From assembly GCF_000316115.1 (NCBI RefSeq), contig NZ_JH993797.1:7661961-7725960 (forward strand): a stretch of 64,000 bases of DNA. The letters are read 5' to 3'. Below, piece by piece: positions 51,897 through 59,467 of the stretch. The translations under genes were made by a program, and so were the position numbers. The first letter of the stretch is position 1, and each line of letters starts with the position of its first letter. Source of the DNA: Leptolyngbya sp. PCC 7375. Its GTDB lineage: Bacteria > Cyanobacteriota > Cyanobacteriia > Phormidesmidales > Phormidesmidaceae. The notes beneath the pieces were generated by a model. It saw only the letters and a list, made by a program, of their open reading frames with translations. It had not been told where the DNA came from and did no database searches.

Positions 51897-52973
51897 CTAT
51901 GTTGATGCTTTGTAAAAAGGTTTTTTGACTACGGTAGCAGGCACTGTTTTCTGACGGATTTGGACATTGATTACTGTGCCCACTTTAGCGAGTTTAATGG
52001 GGACATAGGCCAGTGCCACTGGATATCCCAGTGTGGGAGATAGGGTGCCACTGGTAACAATACCTATTTGTTTGTCATCCTGAATAATTGGATAGTTATG
52101 ACGAGCAATGTTGCGACCTTCTAGCTGTAGGCCCACCAGACGACGGGTGACTCCATCCGCCTTTTGTTGGGCAAGACTATCTCGGCCAATAAAATCAGGT
52201 ACTTGATCTAGGTGGACTAACCAGCTCAGCCCCCCTTCTAGCGGTGTGGTTTCATCGTTAATGTCCTGACCGTAAAGGGCCATGGATGCTTCTAGTCTCA
52301 GGGTATCCCTTGCCCCCAGACCGCAGGGTTCAGCGCCATGTTCTTGTAGCGCTTGCCAAATAGCAGTAGCACCGTCAGCCTCTACCATTATTTCAAACCC
52401 GTCTTCACCGGTATAGCCTGTGCGGGCAAGGAACGATTTGTGTCCCAGCACCTGTCCATAGGCGTGGTTGTAACGACGAATGACGCTGAGGTCAATATCT
52501 GTAATTTTCTGTAAAGTTTTTACCGCTTTGGGACCCTGTACAGCGATTAGGGCATGGGTTTGGGAATTATCGTGCAGTTCGACATCGGCTAGATGTTCAA
52601 GTAGCCATGTCTTGTCTTTATCAGTTGTTGCGGCATTGACGATGAGTGTGATCTGTTCACCTTCGTCATAAATAATTAGGTCATCAATGATGCCGCCCTG
52701 GGGATTAAGCAATACGGTGTACTGTGCTTTGCCAGGGGAGAGTTTGTCTAAATCTGAGGGAACGAGTTGCTGTAGCGATCGCAAAACATGATCCCCAGTC
52801 AAAATGAATTTCCCCATGTGGGAAATATCAAAGATGCCCACCTCGTTACGTACAGCGGCATGTTCTTGCTTGATACCGCTAAACTGCACCGGCATTTCCC
52901 AACCCGCAAAGTCAGTCATGCGGGCTTTGTTTTGAATACACAAATCGTAAAGCGGGGTGCGAAGCAAACTCAT
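51897..52973 (-). CDS. gcvT: Aminomethyltransferase (glycine cleavage T protein)
   Basis: 358 aa, full length. MSLLRTPLYDLCIQNKARMT, then F-A-G-W-E-M-P-V-Q-F-S-G-I, V-G-I-F-D-I-S-H-M-G-K, QYTVLLNPQGGIIDDLIIY, ALIAVQGPKA, RTGYTGEDGFEI and GLGARDTLRLEASMALYGQDI are diagnostic. It transfers the aminomethyl carbon to tetrahydrofolate in the glycine-cleavage system, used in photorespiration. gcvH and gcvP are not adjacent. Divergent from the sulfotransferase-like gene. Confidence 0.96.
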   Translation of the reverse strand: MSLLRTPLYDLCIQNKARMTDFAGWEMPVQFSGIKQEHAAVRNEVGIFDISHMGKFILTGDHVLRSLQQLVPSDLDKLSPGKAQYTVLLNPQGGIIDDLIIYDEGEQITLIVNAATTDKDKTWLLEHLADVELHDNSQTHALIAVQGPKAVKTLQKITDIDLSVIRRYNHAYGQVLGHKSFLARTGYTGEDGFEIMVEADGATAIWQALQEHGAEPCGLGARDTLRLEASMALYGQDINDETTPLEGGLSWLVHLDQVPDFIGRDSLAQQKADGVTRRLVGLQLEGRNIARHNYPIIQDDKQIGIVTSGTLSPTLGYPVALAYVPIKLAKVGTVINVQIRQKTVPATVVKKPFYKAST

Positions 52974-53178
52974 GGCAAGCGGAGAGACAGTATAGACAAT
53001 CCTACTCTCTCTTTTGACCCTATTTTATCTATTGAAAGACATCTATGGATAGGCAATTCCGTACTTTATGGGGTGTAAATCATGCTATTCAATGGGAAGG
53101 TAAAATTTCGTTGCAATTGATTGGAATAGCTCTTCAGGGAATACTAAGACCTCTCAGGGTTAGCGATCATGACATAAC

Positions 53179-53955
53179 ATGCCATCTACACACTATTCCT
53201 CTTGGTTTGCCCATCAGCTTCAGGGTCTGATAAATCGCGGTCAACGCAGTCTAACGGCTCAACCATCCCATCGCTTTGTGTTGTTTGGCGAAGACTTTAG
53301 CGGTGGGCGCATGGTGACGGATTTGCTACGTCAGGTGGTGATCGACGCTCGCCATGGTTCTTTGCCCTCGACGTGGACCATGGAACCGCTATTAGAACAG
53401 CGACACTTTTTCCCGTTACGGCATATTCAGCGCCATGGATTGGCTTGTCCCGATTATCTGTTCGGATTCAGACTATCGGCAGCAGATCTGATTAAGACCC
53501 ATGGTATGAACGAACCCTCTCGGTTTATGGCCATCCTCTATGACCAGGGGTATAAGGTCATTCATCTGCGACGGCGAGATTTAATGCGCCATGGGATCGC
53601 AGTTCTTAAGGCCCAACAGCCTGGTAGTCGTCACATCGACCCTACAGCTTTGATTGCCATCCTCAAAAAGCTAGATGAGCAACGCATTTCTGAAGCCGCC
53701 ATCGTTGCCCAGGTACCTCATCTGACTATCACCTATGAAACTGATCTGTTAGATCCCAACGTCCACGACACAGTAGCCCAGCGTCTGTGTCGTTTCTTAT
53801 CGCTACAGCAGCGTAAGCGGGTTCAGTACTCCATAAAATTAGTGCACCAAAGACTTTCAGATCTCATCGCTAACTACGACGAAGTCCATACTGCTTTAGA
53901 AAACTCAGACTATGCCTATGTGTTGACTGAGGCTTCGGCAAAGCTAGTTATCTAA
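53179..53955 (+). CDS. Sulfotransferase-like protein
   Basis: 258 aa. HRFVLFGEDFSGGRMVTDLL is in the place of the PAPS 5'-phosphosulfate loop of sulfotransferases (commonly R-S-G-S-T/S-x-L), here altered. A basic F-R-L-S-A-A-D-L-I-K and KVIHLRRRDLMRHGIAVLKAQQ (3'-phosphate-binding-like R-R-x-D/N) and a late I-T-Y-E-T-D-L-L-D-P follow. Fold assignment moderate; substrate unknown. It could sulfate a glycan or lipid. Confidence 0.65.
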   Translation: MPSTHYSSWFAHQLQGLINRGQRSLTAQPSHRFVLFGEDFSGGRMVTDLLRQVVIDARHGSLPSTWTMEPLLEQRHFFPLRHIQRHGLACPDYLFGFRLSAADLIKTHGMNEPSRFMAILYDQGYKVIHLRRRDLMRHGIAVLKAQQPGSRHIDPTALIAILKKLDEQRISEAAIVAQVPHLTITYETDLLDPNVHDTVAQRLCRFLSLQQRKRVQYSIKLVHQRLSDLIANYDEVHTALENSDYAYVLTEASAKLVI

Positions 53956-53963
53956 AAATGGAG

Positions 53964-54030
53964 TAGTTTTGAATTATTAGCCTTTTAATATGGTTGCCTC
54001 AAGTCAAAGGCTAATAACTCAAAATTCAAG
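53964..54030. repeat. AGTTTTGAATTATTAGCC hairpin repeat between convergent genes
   Basis: TTTTGAATTATTAGCCTTT (53967-53985) pairs with AAAGGCTAATAACTCAAAA (54005-54023), an ~18-bp stem with one or two mismatches. It lies between the convergent sulfotransferase-like and queG genes, so it is well placed as a bidirectional terminator. It shares its outer word with repeats at 21841 and 46534. Confidence 0.65.
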
Positions 54031-54037
54031 ATTCAAT

Positions 54038-55030
54038 CTATTCACCCTGGTTTGCTAACGCTGTGGCCGCATTTCGTCGCCACATTGTCGGTTTAATGCG
54101 TCTGAGGGCTGATGCGGGAAATTGCTGATTCCATTCTTCGTCACTTAGGTTGGCCAGGTCCTTTAACTTAGGGGCCACATTGCCGGCATAGGGTTCAAAC
54201 TCAGCCACATCTGTGGGTTTGGCAAAGCGCTGATTCCAGGGGCATACGTCCTGGCAAATGTCGCAACCGGCAACCCAGTTATCCAGGTGGTTGGCCACAT
54301 GAGATGGCAGCTGCTCACTACGGTTTTCGATGGTGTGATAGGCAATACAGCGGCTAGCATCAACCACACCGGGGGCACGAATTGCACTGGTCGGACAGGC
54401 ATCAAGACAGCGGGTACAGGTGCCGCAGTGGTGAGTGTGTGGGCGCGATGCCGGTAGGGGCAGATTGGTTAAAACCTCGCCTAAAAACACCCAAGAGCCA
54501 TAGTCACGGGTGATCAGGTTGCCATTTTTAGCCACCCAGCCCAACCCCGCTTCCTCGGCCCAGAATTTATCCTGTACCGGTCCTGTATCGGCGTAATAGC
54601 GAGCCAGGATAGGCTGACCGTTGTCATCTTGTTGCGCCTGCAGCCATAGCGATAGCTGTTTCAATTTTTTGTCCATGACCCGATGGTAGTCGCGGCCCCA
54701 GCCATAGCGGGCGATTTTGCCGTATTCAGCTCCTTCAGGCCGCTGGTGATGGGTGTAATAATTGAGCGCTACACAAATGATTGACCTCACCTCTGGCATC
54801 ACCCGGCGAATGTCTTGGCGTTTGGGGTTGGCCATCCAGGCCATGTCTGCCTGATGCCCCTGGTCTAACCATTGCTGGAGTCGTGTCTGCATCGTCTTTT
54901 CCTGAACACTTGGCTCAGGCATCACAGCCACAATCCCAACGCGATGGAAGCCTAATGTTTTCGCCTGTTGCTTAATTTCAGCAAGCAGTGGATTGGTTAC
55001 TGGGGAGGAGGGAGAGATGGAATCTGGCAC
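54038..55030 (-). CDS. queG: Epoxyqueuosine reductase
   Basis: 330 aa. The N-terminal cobalamin-binding part (FHRVGIVAVM, YYADTGPVQDKFWAEEAGLGWVAKNGNLI) and two 4Fe-4S clusters (CGTCTRCLDACPTSAI; CDICQDVCPWNQRF) are as in QueG. It catalyses the last step of queuosine formation in tRNA. Its 5' end overlaps the 3' end of the GNAT gene by 34 bp, so the two are probably co-transcribed. Confidence 0.96.
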   Translation of the reverse strand: MPDSISPSSPVTNPLLAEIKQQAKTLGFHRVGIVAVMPEPSVQEKTMQTRLQQWLDQGHQADMAWMANPKRQDIRRVMPEVRSIICVALNYYTHHQRPEGAEYGKIARYGWGRDYHRVMDKKLKQLSLWLQAQQDDNGQPILARYYADTGPVQDKFWAEEAGLGWVAKNGNLITRDYGSWVFLGEVLTNLPLPASRPHTHHCGTCTRCLDACPTSAIRAPGVVDASRCIAYHTIENRSEQLPSHVANHLDNWVAGCDICQDVCPWNQRFAKPTDVAEFEPYAGNVAPKLKDLANLSDEEWNQQFPASALRRIKPTMWRRNAATALANQGE

Positions 55031-55587
55031 TGCATTACTACCCGGACCTGACGACTAAATCCATGATGGTCTTCATGGTTAACAATGGCACGGATATCTG
55101 GAGTGTAGTCTTCTGGAACAACAATTTCAAATCCTAACCGCTGGTAAAAAGGAATTGTCCAAGGGACATGGCGAAATGTGGTTAAGGTGACCGTTGTAAA
55201 GCCTTGCTTACGGGCAGCCTCAACCACCTGCTTCATCAGAGCTGTGCCAATACCCTGCCGACCGGAATCAGGCAAAACATCAAGCTCCACCACAAAATAG
55301 CCGGTGGGTAAGCGATCAACGACTACAAACCCAACCAGCGAGGTCTGAGGTTTTGCCATGGCTGCTACCCATAGATGCCGTTGATGTAAGGCCTGATTTA
55401 GAAAATCAACGGAGACAATATCGTCTAATTTTCCCGGAGTTAGCCCCAATGGACCGAGATAGGGGACGTAACGTTGGGCTGCCGCTCGCTCTATGGCAGG
55501 CAGATGTTCAACATCCGATGGTTGGGCTGGCCGAATCAGATAGCCCACAGCGTAGTCTACCGCATTGACCATATCCCCATTGTCCAT
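54997..55587 (-). CDS. GNAT-family N-acetyltransferase
   Basis: 196 aa. GNAT motif A is clear (YFVVELDVLPDSGRQGIGTALMKQVVEAARKQGF, with R-x-G-I-G-T-A for acetyl-CoA pyrophosphate), followed by PFYQRLGFEIVV (motif B). ATG 55587 or the ATG 15 bp later would serve. It acetylates an unknown amine. Overlap with queG suggests a two-gene operon. Confidence 0.88.
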   Translation of the reverse strand: MDNGDMVNAVDYAVGYLIRPAQPSDVEHLPAIERAAAQRYVPYLGPLGLTPGKLDDIVSVDFLNQALHQRHLWVAAMAKPQTSLVGFVVVDRLPTGYFVVELDVLPDSGRQGIGTALMKQVVEAARKQGFTTVTLTTFRHVPWTIPFYQRLGFEIVVPEDYTPDIRAIVNHEDHHGFSRQVRVVMQCQIPSLPPPQ

Positions 55588-55699
55588 TCCTTTTATCTTT
55601 GAATACTGATTTATTTGTATCCCAATCTTGTTTTTGGGGAAAGCGCCTTTATTTCTCTCCTTGCTGAAAATAATACGTCACAATTTAATAGGAAATTTG

Positions 55700-55741
55700 G
55701 TAACAAAAGATACTTCTCAAAAGTTAGTGACCTTTAATACT
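55700..55741 (+). promoter_or_regulatory. NtcA-type promoter of the guanidine operon
   Basis: GTAACAAAAGATAC at 55700-55713 matches the NtcA site GTA-N8-TAC exactly. A -10-like TAATACT starts at 55735, 21 bp after the site, within the 20-24 bp spacing of NtcA-activated promoters. The start of transcription would fall at ~55747, just before the riboswitch. This would tie the guanidine operon to nitrogen limitation. Confidence 0.65.
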
Positions 55742-55754
55742 GGAGCCAACAAGG

Positions 55755-55868
55755 AAGGTTTCTAGGGTTCCGGTTTAATCATTTGAGATGTCTCGATGTT
55801 AAATGTCTGGTCCGAGAGAAACCGCCAGTTTTCTGGTACACGGCGGGATAAAAGCCCGGGAGAAACCG
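55755..55868 (+). ncRNA. Guanidine-I (ykkC) riboswitch aptamer
   Basis: The conserved blocks occur in order: TCTAGGGTTCCGG at 55761-55773, CTGGTCCGAGAGAAACCGCC at ~55807-55826, then TACACGGCGGGATAAAAGCC and CGGGAGA to 55864. This is the ykkC scaffold. Guanidine specificity (subtype 1) is supported by the guanidine-hydrolase operon downstream. The aptamer's last AAAAGCCCGGGAGA is also one arm of the terminator, the usual switching logic: guanidine bound, terminator prevented. Confidence 0.92.
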
Positions 55869-55914
55869 TTCAGCAGCTTTTGTCTGCCATGGATTCTCTC
55901 GGGCTTTTAATTTT
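55850..55914 (+). terminator. Riboswitch-controlled intrinsic terminator
   Basis: AAAAGCCCGGGAGAA (from 55850) pairs with TTCTCTCGGGCTTTT at 55894-55908, followed by a T-rich tail TTTTAATTTT. The inner region can also form AGCAG/CTGCC-type pairs. It overlaps the aptamer 3' edge. The T-tail is the exact site of the IS1595-type insertion: TTAATTTT is duplicated. Confidence 0.85.
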
Positions 55915-56950
55915 GGCTCAATAGCTGTTTTAGGGAGGTTGCTAAATTCAAGATGAGCAGAGTAGTGTCATGGAATAAAGCCCCCGGTCAGCCTACCTAT
56001 GCTAACGCTTTCCAAGTTAATCGATGAGGACAAATGCTACGAGACTATTCGCACGATGCGTTGGCCCGATGGTGTTTGCTGCACTGATTGTGGAGCGAAA
56101 AACATTACCAAACGAGGGAAGCATGCAACCTATTCAGCGCGGCAACGCTATATCTGTGGCGAGTGTGGTCGCCACTTTGATGACTTAACCGACACCATCT
56201 TTGCGGGTCGTCATCAACCGTTAAAAACCTGGATAGCATGCTTATATTTGATGGGTCTCAATGTCTCCAATCAACAAATTGCCGACGAGTTGAGTCTGCA
56301 CAAAGATGACGTGCATCAGATGACGAGTGAGTTACGCCAAGCGGTGGCCGACAAGCGCCCAGAAGTCCAGTTATCAGGGACGGTGGAGTTTGATGAAGTC
56401 TATGTGACAGCCGGTCATAAGGGGCAACCAGAGCAGGTTAAAAAAAAGGGCGCAAGGGACGCAGACGTAAACTCAAAGGGCTTCGGGGGCGCGGTACGCT
56501 CGAAACGGAAAAACCGCCGATCTTCGGGATGATTCAGCGAGGTGGAGAAGTGGTGATTAAAATGCTGGCAAATGTTCAACAACAAACCATCAAGCCCATC
56601 ATTCAGTCCATGGTGAAACCGGGCACCCTCATCTATACCGACGAGTATGACATCTATGCTCGTTTAGAAACTTGGGGCTATGCTCACAAGAGTGTTTGCC
56701 ACAGTGCCGGAGAATATGCCCGAGATGACGATGGAGATGGCTTCTGTGAAGTCCATGTCAATACGATGGAAGGTTTCTGGTCATTGCTGCGGTCATGGTT
56801 GAGACCTCATCGAGGGATCTCACAAGAAAAATTACCGATCTATTTGGGGTTCTTTGAATTTGTGCATAATGCTAGAAAAAGAGGGAAAGCCTTGCTGGGT
56901 AGTCTATTGAGCACCTTGCTTGTCTAACTCCCTGAAACGCCGATTGAGCC
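55915..56950 (+). mobile_element. IS1595-type insertion sequence, 1036 bp
   Basis: Imperfect inverted ends GGCTCAATAGCTGTTTTAGG and GGCTCAATCGGCGTTTCAGG (then GAG in both) match at ~18 of 23 positions. The 8-bp target duplication TTAATTTT is at 55907-55914 and 56951-56958, the size typical of IS1595. The transposase runs in the same direction as gdmH. It separates the riboswitch from the operon it should control. Confidence 0.92.
55999..56927 (+). CDS. IS1595-family transposase in two frames (-1 frameshift at A8)
   Basis: The first frame (55999-56532) has a zinc ribbon (CCTDCGAKNI ... YICGECGRHFDDLTDTIF), an HTH-like helix and G-T-V-E-F-D-E-V-Y-V-T-A-G-H-K-G (first catalytic Asp). The second frame (to 56927) gives TLIYTDEYDIYARL (Asp) and CEVHVNTMEGFWSLLRSWLR (N-x-x-E-G-F-W-S, ISXO2-like DDE end). 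The frames join at GTTAAAAAAAAGGG (A8 at 56440-56447). A -1 slip on A-AAA-AAG yields K-K-K-G-R-K-G-R-R-R-K-L-K-G and one ~309-aa protein. It may be programmed or a recent indel. Confidence 0.85.
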
Positions 56951-57024
56951 TTAATTTTTTGATTTCCTGTTGAATGTCATAACGGTTCAATATCCTTGCC
57001 TATTTAGCGCTATGCACCAACATC

Positions 57025-58203
57025 ATGAGTGACACACCTACCTTTCGTAATCCAGCTGATTCAGAGGCGAACCGTGCCCTAGAGCGTGAGGCTCAACTGC
57101 CCCTCACGGGCTGGCAGCAGGAAGTGGCCCAAGGGTTGGAGTATGGGTTAGAGGCCGCCGATAGTATTCGCGATCGCACCATTCCCACCTTCTCTCGTGG
57201 CGAGCTCCCCCACTACGCTGGCATTAATACCTTTCTCAAAGCTCCCTATATAGAGGACGTCCGCAAGGTGGGTAACTATGACATTGCCATTGTGGGTGTC
57301 CCCCACGACTCTGGCACCACCTATCGCCCTGGTACCCGCTTTGGTCCCCAAGGTATTCGTCGCATCTCCGCTCTCTACACCCCCTACAACTTTGAAATGG
57401 GGATTGATCTACGAGAGCAAATTACCCTCTGTGATGTGGGCGATATCTTTACAATTCCTGCCAATAACGAAAAGTCTTTTGATCAAATTTCTAAAGGCAT
57501 CGCCCATATTTTCAGTTCCGGTGCGTTTCCCATCATTCTCGGCGGTGACCACTCCATCGGATTTCCCACTGTGCGCGGTGTATGCCGTCACCTGGGGGAC
57601 AAAAAAGTCGGCATTATCCACTTTGATCGCCATGTGGATACTCAAGAAACCGACCTGGATGAGCGCATGCATACCTGTCCCTGGTTCCATGCCACCAATA
57701 TGAAAAATGCGCCTGCTAAGAACCTGGTGCAGTTGGGCATTGGCGGGTGGCAAGTGCCACGCCAGGGCGTCAAAGTGTGTCGTGAGCGGGCCACCAACAT
57801 TCTCACGGTTACAGACATTACTGAGATGGGGCTGGACGCTGCCGCTGACTTTGCTTTAGAACGAGCCCTGGATGGCACCGACTGTGTTTATGTCAGTTTC
57901 GATATTGACTGCATTGATGCCGGATTTGTCCCCGGTACTGGCTGGCCTGAACCCGGTGGTCTATTACCACGCGAGGCTCTGTATCTGCTGGGCAAAATCA
58001 TTCGCAATGCCCCAGTATGCGGTCTAGAGGTGGTGGAAGTCTCACCGCCCTACGATATCAGTGACATGACCTCTCTGATGGCCACCCGCGTGATTTGTGA
58101 TGCCATGGCTCACCTGGTGCAATCTGGACAGCTGCCAAGGACAGGCACCCCTGACTATATCCACGCCGAGGCCAACATGGACGTCGGCAACGATTGGCAA
58201 TAA
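57025..58203 (+). CDS. gdmH: Nickel-dependent guanidine hydrolase
   Basis: 392 aa, close to Sll1077 of Synechocystis as I recall it (~390), longer than agmatinases. Ureohydrolase metal ligands: His176 in LGGDHSIGFP; Asp201, His203, Asp205 in HFDRHVDTQ (Arg replaces the usual Ala after D201); Asp293 and Asp295 in SFDIDCIDAG. A long N-terminal arm (~80 residues) is typical of this branch. It splits guanidine into urea and ammonia and needs Ni2+. The guanidine riboswitch upstream and hypAB downstream favour GdmH over agmatinase/arginase. No strong Shine-Dalgarno precedes ATG 57025. Confidence 0.92.
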   Translation: MSDTPTFRNPADSEANRALEREAQLPLTGWQQEVAQGLEYGLEAADSIRDRTIPTFSRGELPHYAGINTFLKAPYIEDVRKVGNYDIAIVGVPHDSGTTYRPGTRFGPQGIRRISALYTPYNFEMGIDLREQITLCDVGDIFTIPANNEKSFDQISKGIAHIFSSGAFPIILGGDHSIGFPTVRGVCRHLGDKKVGIIHFDRHVDTQETDLDERMHTCPWFHATNMKNAPAKNLVQLGIGGWQVPRQGVKVCRERATNILTVTDITEMGLDAAADFALERALDGTDCVYVSFDIDCIDAGFVPGTGWPEPGGLLPREALYLLGKIIRNAPVCGLEVVEVSPPYDISDMTSLMATRVICDAMAHLVQSGQLPRTGTPDYIHAEANMDVGNDWQ

Positions 58204-58210
58204 ACCAACC

Positions 58211-58564
58211 ATGCACGAAACCGACATGACTAAGGCCTTAATTGGCACAATTCGCGACTGGTGGGATTCCCAGCCGGAAAATCCCATCATTGAGAAGGTT
58301 CATCTGATTGTGGGTGCCTTTACCTGTGTCGAACCGGCCAGCTTGCAATTTGCCTTTGATGTACAGACCCAAGGGACGTTTCTCGACGGTGCTCAGTTGG
58401 TGATTAGGGATGTTCCCCTAGTGGCCCACTGTCATAACTGTCGCTCTGATTATCAGCCTGAATTTGGCAGCCAATATGCCTGTCCCACCTGTCATAGCCC
58501 CATGGAAGATATTCGATCTGGTCGGGAATTAAAAATTGACCGCCTTGAATGTGTTGTGGCCTAA
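58211..58564 (+). CDS. hypA: HypA-type nickel chaperone for GdmH
   Basis: 117 aa from ATG 58211, because HypA must begin M-H-E (Ni-binding His2, Glu3) and does. The zinc site is CHNC ... CPTC. It starts 7 bp after the gdmH stop. Dedicated HypA/HypB homologues (GhaA/GhaB) are known to be needed for GdmH activity. No hydrogenase genes are in the window, so this copy most likely serves the guanidine hydrolase. The C-terminal R-E-L-K-I-D-R-L-E-C is typical. Confidence 0.93.
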   Translation: MHETDMTKALIGTIRDWWDSQPENPIIEKVHLIVGAFTCVEPASLQFAFDVQTQGTFLDGAQLVIRDVPLVAHCHNCRSDYQPEFGSQYACPTCHSPMEDIRSGRELKIDRLECVVA

Positions 58565-58577
58565 TGCCACCCCCCTT

Positions 58578-58605
58578 GTGGAGACGTTCCATGGAACGTC
58601 TCCAC
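58578..58605 (+). repeat. 28-bp palindromic repeat between hypA and hypB
   Basis: Perfect palindrome with arms GTGGAGACGTTCCA and TGGAACGTCTCCAC. Shares its 18-bp core with 13464-13481. It lies in the 71-bp gap between hypA and hypB, where an RNA hairpin could tune expression of hypB relative to hypA. Confidence 0.75.
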
Positions 58606-58635
58606 ACCCCATTGTCCATTGCCCATTACCTAACA

Positions 58636-59331
58636 ATGCACCAAACCTTTGACGCCGCCCTCGAAATGAATCTGCTCCATGCCAATCAAAAAGGAGCCGA
58701 TCAAAACCGTGCCCATTTTGATGAATGGGGCATCACCTGTATCAACCTGATGAGTAGTCCTGGTGCGGGTAAAACCCAACTGCTGGAAACTACACTTAAA
58801 GGATTACGGGACCTAAAAATTGCTGTGATTGAAGGGGACATGACCACCGAGCTGGATGCCAATCGCCTCCGTCAGTACGGTGTTCCGGTCATTGCCATCA
58901 ACACCGGTCGTTCCTGCCACCTGGATTCCAAAATGGTGGCTGGTGGCATACATCAGCTGCAACATGCGCAAGATCCCGCCAATCTAGATCTCGTTGTTGT
59001 TGAGAACGTCGGTAATCTGGTTTGCCCTGCTGAATTTGAAGTGGGTGAGCATGCCAAAGTTGCTCTACTCAGTGTTACTGAAGGAGAAGACAAACCTCTG
59101 AAATATCCGGTGATGTTCCGAGAAGCAGATTGTTTGTTGATCACTAAAACAGATTTAGCACCCTATCTGGATGTTGACTTAGAACAGATTGAGGCCAACG
59201 TCAGACAAATTAATCCCAAGGTGACGATCTTTCGCGTGTCTGCCAAGACTGGTGACGGTCTAGCAGGCTGGTTTGAGTGGGTTCAGCAGACGGTTGCTAA
59301 TCAGTCAAACCGTTTACAGTTCACAGTATGA
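58636..59331 (+). CDS. hypB: HypB-type GTPase, nickel insertion factor for GdmH
   Basis: 231 aa from ATG 58636 (M-H-Q-T-F-D); an upstream in-frame ATG reads through the palindrome and is unlikely. P-loop SSPGAGKTQLL, I-E-G-D-M-T-T-E-L-D-A-N, H-L-D-S-K-M-V (Ni/Zn-site region, with C-H replacing the usual pattern), VVENVGNLVCPAEFEVGEH and ITKTDLAPY (G4). The N-terminal His-rich stretch of some HypB proteins is absent. It supplies GTP-driven Ni transfer with HypA. Confidence 0.93.
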   Translation: MHQTFDAALEMNLLHANQKGADQNRAHFDEWGITCINLMSSPGAGKTQLLETTLKGLRDLKIAVIEGDMTTELDANRLRQYGVPVIAINTGRSCHLDSKMVAGGIHQLQHAQDPANLDLVVVENVGNLVCPAEFEVGEHAKVALLSVTEGEDKPLKYPVMFREADCLLITKTDLAPYLDVDLEQIEANVRQINPKVTIFRVSAKTGDGLAGWFEWVQQTVANQSNRLQFTV

Positions 59332-59467
59332 CGTTCCAAGGTCCTGTATAAAAGCTTTGTCCCTATGCAAAGCTTTAGGTTTTCAGCAGACGAAACAATT
59401 GGCTACAACCTGGATGTGATTAACCAAGACAGCTACTAACTAGTTCCACAGTTTAGTGAGGTATGCG

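Noticed and set aside
57025..58203. Agmatinase/arginase (SpeB) annotation
   Set aside because: Length, H-F-D-R-H motif, guanidine riboswitch and hypAB context fit guanidine hydrolase better.
58211..59331. Hydrogenase maturation locus
   Set aside because: No hydrogenase or hypCDEF genes are present; the HypAB pair sits inside the gdmH operon.
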